DNA of 64,000 bases, from the NCBI GenBank assembly GCA_037974665.1, contig CM075767.1, positions 26,871,498-26,935,497 on the forward strand, in the 5' to 3' direction. The stretch is from Ehretia macrophylla. Taxonomy: Eukaryota; Streptophyta; Magnoliopsida; Boraginales; Ehretiaceae. This document shows positions 58,163 through 64,000 of the stretch, one piece after another; position 1 is the stretch's first letter; every line of letters starts with the position of its first letter. A model generated the notes under the pieces. The model saw nothing but the letters and a program-made list of their open reading frames with translations, searched no databases and had not been told where the DNA came from. A program made the translations under genes and the position numbers.

Positions 58163-59290
58163 ATGGCTGGCCCTAGTACCCGCAATACCAATAGGAGCGA
58201 TGAGTCTCAAGAAGCCGGAGATGCTCATCAAACTAATCCCAGCATGGCCATGTTTAACATGATGGCGAATGCTATGGATCGCGTGTCGCGAGTAATGGAA
58301 TGTCAAGATGCATGTGAAACAACCCACAACAATAACAATAGGAATGGTTGTAACAATGGGAGAAATAGCAGAATGCGGGAGTTCCTTGACTTTTACCCTT
58401 CCAAATTCTACGGGGAAGCTGATGATGAAAAGGCAGAGGCTTGGCTATCTAAGATTGAAAGGATTTTCAGGCCACTTGACTATACTGATGAAGAAAAGAT
58501 TGAGTTTACTGTGTTTCTTTTGCACGGGGATGCTGAGCATTGGTGGCACACTGTGGAGGCACTTTGGGAAGCTGATCATACACCCCGCTTGTGGAGTAAT
58601 TTCGTTAAGGCATTCAAGGATAAATATGCACATGTAGTTTCTAGGCAGAGGCGAATTGAAGAATTCATGCACTTGAACCAGGGTAACATGACGGTGCCTC
58701 AGTATGAGGCTCGCTTTGACAGACTGTCCCGTTATACACAATACATGGTCAGTACCCCTTAAGCGAAAATGTAGAAATTTATGAATGAATTGAGGCCAGA
58801 AATTCAGGATCAGTTGGCTTCACATGACTTTACTACCTATTCTGCTCTTCTTGCTGCTACTTTCCGAGTTGAGAAAAGAAAACTTGATAGAGCCGGTTCA
58901 AGTCAGCCAAACAAGAAACCTTGCTAGTCTCAACGGCAATAGAGGAAATTCCAAACTCAGAGTCGTAGTCAAGGCCAGAGCCAGAACAGACCAGTCAATA
59001 ACCGTGGCCCGTCTAAAGCACTATCAGCCTCTTCCACCCGTGGACCCACAGGTAGTTCACCTGCTACTCAGTCTATCAATTGTTCTTATTGTGACAAGAA
59101 GGGTCACACCGAGGCCCAGTGCTGGAAGAAGTCAGGACGATGCGTGTAGTGCGACAGTGATCAGTATCAGATCAAGGATTGCCCTAAATGGAAAGGAGCA
59201 CAAAATCAAAATAAACCAGTTGGTAGAGGCAAGACTCTAGTTCCTAGAGTTCAGGCCCGAGCTTATGCTATTGAGTGCGATGAGCTTCCT
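58163..59290 (+). pseudogene. gag: Plus-strand chromovirus gag
   Basis: Start at ATG 58163, about 255 nt after the PBS. The capsid core (58380-58740) has FLLHGDAEHWWHTVEALWEA and NMTVPQYEARFDRLSRY. TAA at 58760 and TAG at 58771 break the frame, which continues in the same register to SCDKKGH-type knuckles: CSYCDKKGHTEAQCW at about 59080, and a second knuckle split by TAG 59147-59149. Compared with 49792-49427 the core is similar in length and motif order. Confidence 0.8.
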
Positions 59291-60073
59291 AAGGAGACTG
59301 CTGTTGTTGAAGGTACATTCATGATACTGAATCAACCTGTTAGGGTGCTAATTGAATCAGGTGCTACTCATTCATTTATTATTCCCTTATGTGTGCAACA
59401 TGTGAAATTACGAATTGAATGTTTGCCTTACAAAGTAGAAGTTGGTACTCTGATGGGTTCTAAACTCGTTACTAGCTCAGCTTGTAAAGCATGTAAAATC
59501 CAAATTAAGGATAGGGAATTCTTAGCTAATCTTATAGTGTTACCCTTTCGAGACTATGAAGTCATCTTAGGGATGGACAGGTTGACAAAGCATCATGCCC
59601 AACTAGATTGTCGGACGAAGATTGTAACATTCCAGATACCTGGACAACCAACATTGGAGGTAATGGGTCGAAGAGACTTCACTGGGAGTTCCATTATTTC
59701 ATCTACAAAAGCAGTGAAGTCCTTGAGAAAAAGGTATATTGGATACTTAGCTTACCTCATCAACAAGCCATCGGACAAAGCTAAGTTGGAAGAGATGCCA
59801 GTGATTAAAGAATATGCCGATGTGTTTCCAAAAGAATTTACCTGTTTACCCCCGGATCGGGAAATCGAGTTTGTAATAGAAGTATTGCCTGGCACCCAGC
59901 CGATATCTAAAGCTCCCTATCATATGGTACCAGCCGAGCTACAAGAATTGAATGACCAATTGCAAGGATTGTTGAAGAAGGGGTTTGTTCAACCGAGTTT
60001 TTCTCCGTGGGGTGCACCAGTCCTATTTGTAAAGAAGAAAGACGGAACGTTGAGATTATGCATCGATTACTGA
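59291..60073 (+). pseudogene. Plus-strand chromovirus protease and RT N-terminus
   Basis: The protease active site reads [11 protein letters not shown] (about 59346): the catalytic Asp is Glu. [11 protein letters not shown] follows. The RT N-terminus ([38 protein letters not shown]) runs to TGA at 60071-60073. That stop is a one-base change of the Arg codon in the usual IDYRGLN block. Confidence 0.82.
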
Positions 60074-60488
60074 GGATTGAATCAAGTGACCATCAAGAAT
60101 AAATACCCACTTCCACTGATCGACGAGTTGTTTGATCAACTTCATGGAGCTAAAGTGTATTCAAAACTCGACTTGAGACAAGGGTATTATCAGCTGCTGA
60201 TCAAAAAGGATGATGTACCTAAATCGGCTTTCAGGACTAGATATGGGCACTATGAGTTTGTGGTGATTCCATTTGGGCTAACTAATGCCCCTGCAGCTTT
60301 TATGGACTTGATGCACAAGGTGTTTCAACCCTATTTGGACCAATTTGTGGTGATCTTTATTGATGATATTTTGGTATACTCAAAATCCGAGGCTGAGCAT
60401 GAACAACAACTGCGATTGTTATTGCAGAAACTTCGGGAGCATCAATTGTATGCAAAGTTTAACAAATGCGAATTTTGGTTGTGGTAGA
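60074..60488 (+). pseudogene. Plus-strand chromovirus RT catalytic core
   Basis: [15 protein letters not shown] (first Asp) and [13 protein letters not shown] (the FIDD box at about 60352-60390), with [15 protein letters not shown] between. Both catalytic sites are intact. TAG at 60485-60487 ends the piece. This is exactly the part missing from the chromovirus at 43340-52940. Confidence 0.82.
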
Positions 60489-62130
60489 TTGCATTCTTGG
60501 GGCATATCTTATCCCAAGAGGGAATAGCGGTGGACCCAACAAAGATAGAAGCAGTGATGTCTTGGAAGAAGCCAGAAAATATTACAGAGGTTCAGAGTTT
60601 TCTTGGTTTAGCCGGCTATTATCGGAGGTTCGTGAAGGATTTCTCAAAGATTGCAGGACCGCTTACAAAGCTCACTCAGAAGAAAACGAAGTTCGTGTGG
60701 GATGACAAGTGCGAGAACAGATTTCAAGAATTGAAGAAAAGATTGACAACCGCACCTGTTCTTGCATTGCCTGAAGGGAGTCAAGGCTTTGTGATCTATA
60801 GCGATGCTTCTAAAGAAGGACTGGGTTGTGTACTGATGCAGAATGGTAGAGTGATTGCATATGCCTCTAGGAAACCGAAGCCGTATGAATTGAATTACCC
60901 GACGCATGATTTGGAGTTAGTGGCTATTGTGTTTGCACTCAAGAAATGGAGGCACTATCTGTGGGGTAACAAGTTTGAGGTGTTTACTGATCACAAGAGC
61001 TTGAAGTACTTGTTCTCACAAAAAGAGTTGAACATGAGGCAAAGACGGTGGATGGAGCTCTTGGATGATTATAATTGCACAATCAATTATGTGCCCGGTA
61101 AAGCGAATGTGGTAGCAGATGCCTTTAGCCGGAAGGCAAGCATGGCAAAATTGGAGGTTAAGGTATGGGAGATGTTAGAGGAAGCATTTTTGTGGAAGCC
61201 GCATTTGACTCAAAAGGGATTACTATTTGCCATTACACAAGTTCAATCGACCTTGTTGTCCGAATTACGAGAGGCTCAACAGAAGGAAAAAAAGTTTCAG
61301 AAGATTAAGGAAAGCAACACAGATTTCAAGTTTCATGATGATGGTATTTGGAGGTTCAGGAGTCGAATTTGTGTTTCTAATGACCCAAAGTTGATAAAGA
61401 AGATTCTTGAAGAAGCCCATAACTCGAGATATACCATTCACCCCGGCGGAACAAAGATGTACTGGGATTTGAAGCAACACTATTGGTGGAACAACATGAA
61501 GAGAGAGATTGCGGAGTTTGTGGCACGATGTTTAACTTGTCAGAGGGTCAAGGCAGAACATCAACGACCAACAGGCTTACTACAACCGTTGAAAATTCCC
61601 CGATGGAAATGGGAACATATAACTATAGACTTTGTCATGGACTTGCCCAGGTCATAAAAGGGTCATGACGCCGTTTAGGTCATAGTGGATAGATTAACTA
61701 AGTCAGCACACTTCTTACAGACGAACAAGGAGGATAATCCTAAGAAACTAGGAGATATATATGTGGCGGATATTGTAAGGCTACATGGGATGCCTGTGAG
61801 TATTGTATCGAATAAGGACCCTCGTTTTACTTCCCAATTTTAGAAGAGATTACAAGAAGCTTTGGGGACGAAGTTGAGTTTTAGTACAGCTTATCACCCT
61901 CAGACTGATGGACAATCTGAGATAACTATTCAGATTCTGGAGGATATGCTGAGGGTGTGTGTTCTAGACTTCGAAAAAGGTTGGGAGAAGTATTTGCCTC
62001 TAGCGTAGTTCGCATATAATAACAGCTATCAGGCCACTATCGGGATGGCCCCATTTGAGGCATTGTATGGACGTAAGTATCGATCCCCAATTTACTGGGA
62101 TGAAGTAGGTGGACGAAGACTTTCGACCCG
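60489..62130 (+). pseudogene. Plus-strand chromovirus RNase H and integrase
   Basis: The frame 60497-61657 carries RNase H ([26 protein letters not shown]) and the integrase zinc finger ([14 protein letters not shown]). The core then reads on through TAA 61655-61657, TAG near 61677, TAG near 61842 and TAG near 62007. The second catalytic Asp in the usual SDRDPRF block is Asn here (SIVSNKDPRF, about 61797), and the Glu is kept in TDGQSEITI. The integrase is therefore inactive as written. Confidence 0.8.
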
Positions 62131-62680
62131 ACCCTGCTGCCAGAACTTATGAAGACTGTTGATAATGTCTACCTCATCCGGAAACGGATGCTTACCGCCC
62201 AAAGCAGGCAGAAAAGTTATGCAGACCGACGGAGACAGAATCTAGAGTTTTGAGGTCGGCGACAAGGTACTCTTGAAGTTATCACCTCGGAGGGGACTGA
62301 TTAAACATGGCAAGGGTGGAAAGTTGAGCCCGAGGTTTGTAGGACCATTTGGGATAATTGAGAAGGTTGGCAAATTGGCGTATCGTCTTGAACTACCCCA
62401 AAACCTCTCCAATATTCATGATCCATTCCATGTCTCAATGCTACGGAAGTATCACCTTGATCTATCACACATCTTTGAGCCAGAGCCGTTGCAGCTTCGA
62501 GAGAACTTGTCTTATGAAGAAAAGCCTATTCGAATTCTAGACGAACAAGATTGAGAATTGCGCAACAAGTCGATACCGATGGTGAAAGTGTTGTGGGACC
62601 ACCATGGAGTCGAAGAAGCAACGTGGGAAAGGCGAGACCAGATGGAGCAGTAGTATCCGACATTATTTCAAAGGTAATAT
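62131..62680 (+). pseudogene. Plus-strand chromovirus integrase C-terminus and chromodomain-like tail
   Basis: Frameshifts near 62110 and 62250 precede the frame 62273-62554, which has SPRRGLIKHGKGGKLSPRF and FHVSMLRKYHLDL. After TGA at 62552-62554 the tail VKVLWDHHGVEEATWERR follows, with a TAG near 62651. The order and motifs match 46405-45900. Confidence 0.8.
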
Positions 62681-62681
62681 T

Positions 62682-62717
62682 GAATTTCTGGAAGAAATTC
62701 CTTTAACGAGGGGAGGA
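62682..62717 (+). other. PPT-proximal hairpin and PPT of the plus-strand chromovirus
   Basis: GAATTTC (62682-62688), loop TGGAA, GAAATTC (62694-62700) is a perfect seven-base stem. The purine tract GAGGGGAGGA (62708-62717) follows and lies against the 3' LTR. Confidence 0.82.
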
Positions 62718-64000
62718 TGTGAGACCTGACCTCGATTTGCATGCGATACCTCATTTCGTGTGTCCTAACCTTGAATTACGTGCCTTGACCAAGGTTTAAG
62801 AGTCGTGTCTTGATTTACGTGCATTTATTTAGAGTTGCGTGCATTTACTTGGAATACGTGCATTCGTCTCGTAGTTCGTGCCTTACCTCGTAGTACGTAC
62901 CCTAAACCTAGGAAAGCGTGCCTGTACGCTAATCAATAAAGAATTCTACACAAAGCACTAGACTATTAAATAATCCTACAAACTCTACTAACTCTTATTT
63001 TAATCCTAAGTCAAATTCAATTCAATATTTTAATGTTCAAACATTCTTTATTCTTATTCTTTATTCCTATTCTTTTTGCAAAACTCATGCACCTCAAAAT
63101 TCCACACTTATTATAACCCATAATACCTTAATTTGAATCTGAAATTTCAGATTTTTAAGCTCCTTGGTCGGCCAAACCAAGGCCTTGTGACATGCTTTGC
63201 AATTTAAAAATCATCATAGAGATTTTATGACACAAGCTCAAGACACCATGCAATAAAAAACTCCAAAATATCCTACCCAAAGCCACCATTCTCGGACAAT
63301 GCAATGCCATGCCAAAAAAACAATTCAAAATGCTTCAAAAGACAACACAAAATCAGATTTTTGCAAGCCTATAGCTGACCACATGCGCAAACATACCATT
63401 TCTTTCTCTTAAGCTCTCATTCTCTCATTTTCTCTCTCTCTCTCTCTCGGCCAAGGCTGCATCCTTAAGCTCCATAGCTTAAGCTCTCATTCTAAGGCTC
63501 TCCTAGATACTCAAAGACTCTAAGGAACTCGACCATAGCAGACTAAGCAAGCAAGAAGCAAGAAAAGATGCATGCAAGCTCATAGAACTCTTCATTTTGG
63601 CCCTAGGTATGTTTTGATAGCTTTTCTTTCATTTCTTTTTGTTCTAATAACATGCACATGCTAAGAACATGATAACTAAGCTAGGAATTAAAGAACCGCA
63701 AGCTATCTCTAGGCCAAGCAAGGAGAGAAGACATCTTTTGTGCATCTTCAAGAGCATTGTGCATCTTCATTTGTCATCTTGCTAAGGTGAGGGTTAAACT
63801 CCTTTAAAAGCTTTCAAAAATCACATGCATGCTTTCATATGACTATATTTGCCTCTGTAGTTGTTGTGTATTTGTGTATATGAGCTTATAAGCTTTCAAA
63901 ACTCCTTTAAAAGCTTTCAAAAATCACTGAAATTGGAGATTGTTTGCTTGTCTGATAGAATGTGGGAAAACAGACCATTGCAGTGAGGGTTTTGTTTAGT
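62718..64000 (+). repeat. 3' LTR of the plus-strand chromovirus, first 1283 bp, with an internal deletion
   Basis: Matches 54305-55480. Near 63890 it jumps to the equivalent of about 56035, losing about 560 bp. A short filler repeats TTTAAAAGCTTTCAAAAATCA from nearby. The rest lies beyond the window. Confidence 0.85.

Larger units (their letters stand above)
54305..64000 (+). mobile_element. Older Tekay-like chromovirus, plus strand, incomplete at the window end
   Basis: LTR begins TGTGAAGCCCG and ends GGACGTGACA. The internal order is PBS, gag, protease, RT, RNase H, integrase, chromodomain-like tail, PPT, 3' LTR. The coding part is close in protein sequence to the element at 43340 but carries many more stops, and the two LTRs differ clearly. 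The right end and target duplication are beyond 64000. Confidence 0.9.

Noticed and set aside
1-64000. CRISPR arrays, rRNA, tRNA genes or intact host genes
   Set aside because: No regularly spaced short repeats were found. The tRNA-like words are 12-18-base primer-binding sites only. All long frames are assigned to transposons or EPRV.

Overview
This window is repeat-filled nuclear DNA from a flowering plant, probably a eudicot. I cannot name the species. I found no host gene, rRNA or tRNA. Everything I can assign belongs to (i) a broken array of endogenous pararetrovirus (EPRV, Caulimoviridae-like) sequence or (ii) Ty3/Gypsy LTR retrotransposons inserted into that array or into each other. 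The evidence is reverse-transcriptase and RNase H motifs, primer-binding sites (PBS), polypurine tracts (PPT), TG...CA element ends and 5-bp target-site duplications (TSDs).

EPRV array (1-5090, 7508-12887, 20120-20980, 37375-43339, 52941-54304). About eight partial viral segments alternate in orientation. I label them A(-) 1-245, B(+) 246-1195, C(-) 1206-4188 followed by a rearranged minus-strand promoter/leader unit 4189-4796, D(+) 4797-5090 plus 7508-8611, E(+) 8612-11788, F(-) 11789-12887 plus 20120-20980, G(+) 37375-41515 and H(-) 41519-43339 plus 52941-54304. The viral order is: promoter with TATA box, leader with an 11-codon uORF that stops at a tRNA-iMet-type PBS, gag/coat polyprotein with a CCHC knuckle, aspartic protease, RT, RNase H, then a conserved C-terminal domain I do not recognise, then the promoter again. 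I see no integrase and no 30K movement protein. Every copy is disabled by stops, frameshifts or deletions.

Insertions. A 2417-bp solo LTR (5091-7507, TSD atagt). A non-autonomous element with 2.7-kb LTRs (12888-20119, minus strand, TSD gacaa). A Tat-lineage element (20981-37374) with a dual RNase H and an antisense, apparently spliced accessory gene; its 3' LTR is truncated. Inside that element's integrase, a second non-autonomous element with 2527-bp LTRs (25958-32850, TSD gccat). A very young Tekay/Del-like chromovirus with 2493-bp LTRs (43340-52940, minus strand, TSD ttgat) that lacks its RT catalytic core. An older Tekay-like element on the plus strand (54305 to beyond the window end).

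Most interesting signals. The chromovirus-type elements, including the two without pol, keep a hairpin next to the PPT whose stem changes while the loop purines stay. Their LTRs share a second hairpin followed by an acceptor-like CAG/G. The non-autonomous elements share a CCAAT-rich internal region that reads as a hydrophobic pseudo-protein. The virus has an unassigned C-terminal domain and a repeatedly rearranged promoter/leader. The Tat element carries an antisense gene with its own TATA box and two GT-AG introns.
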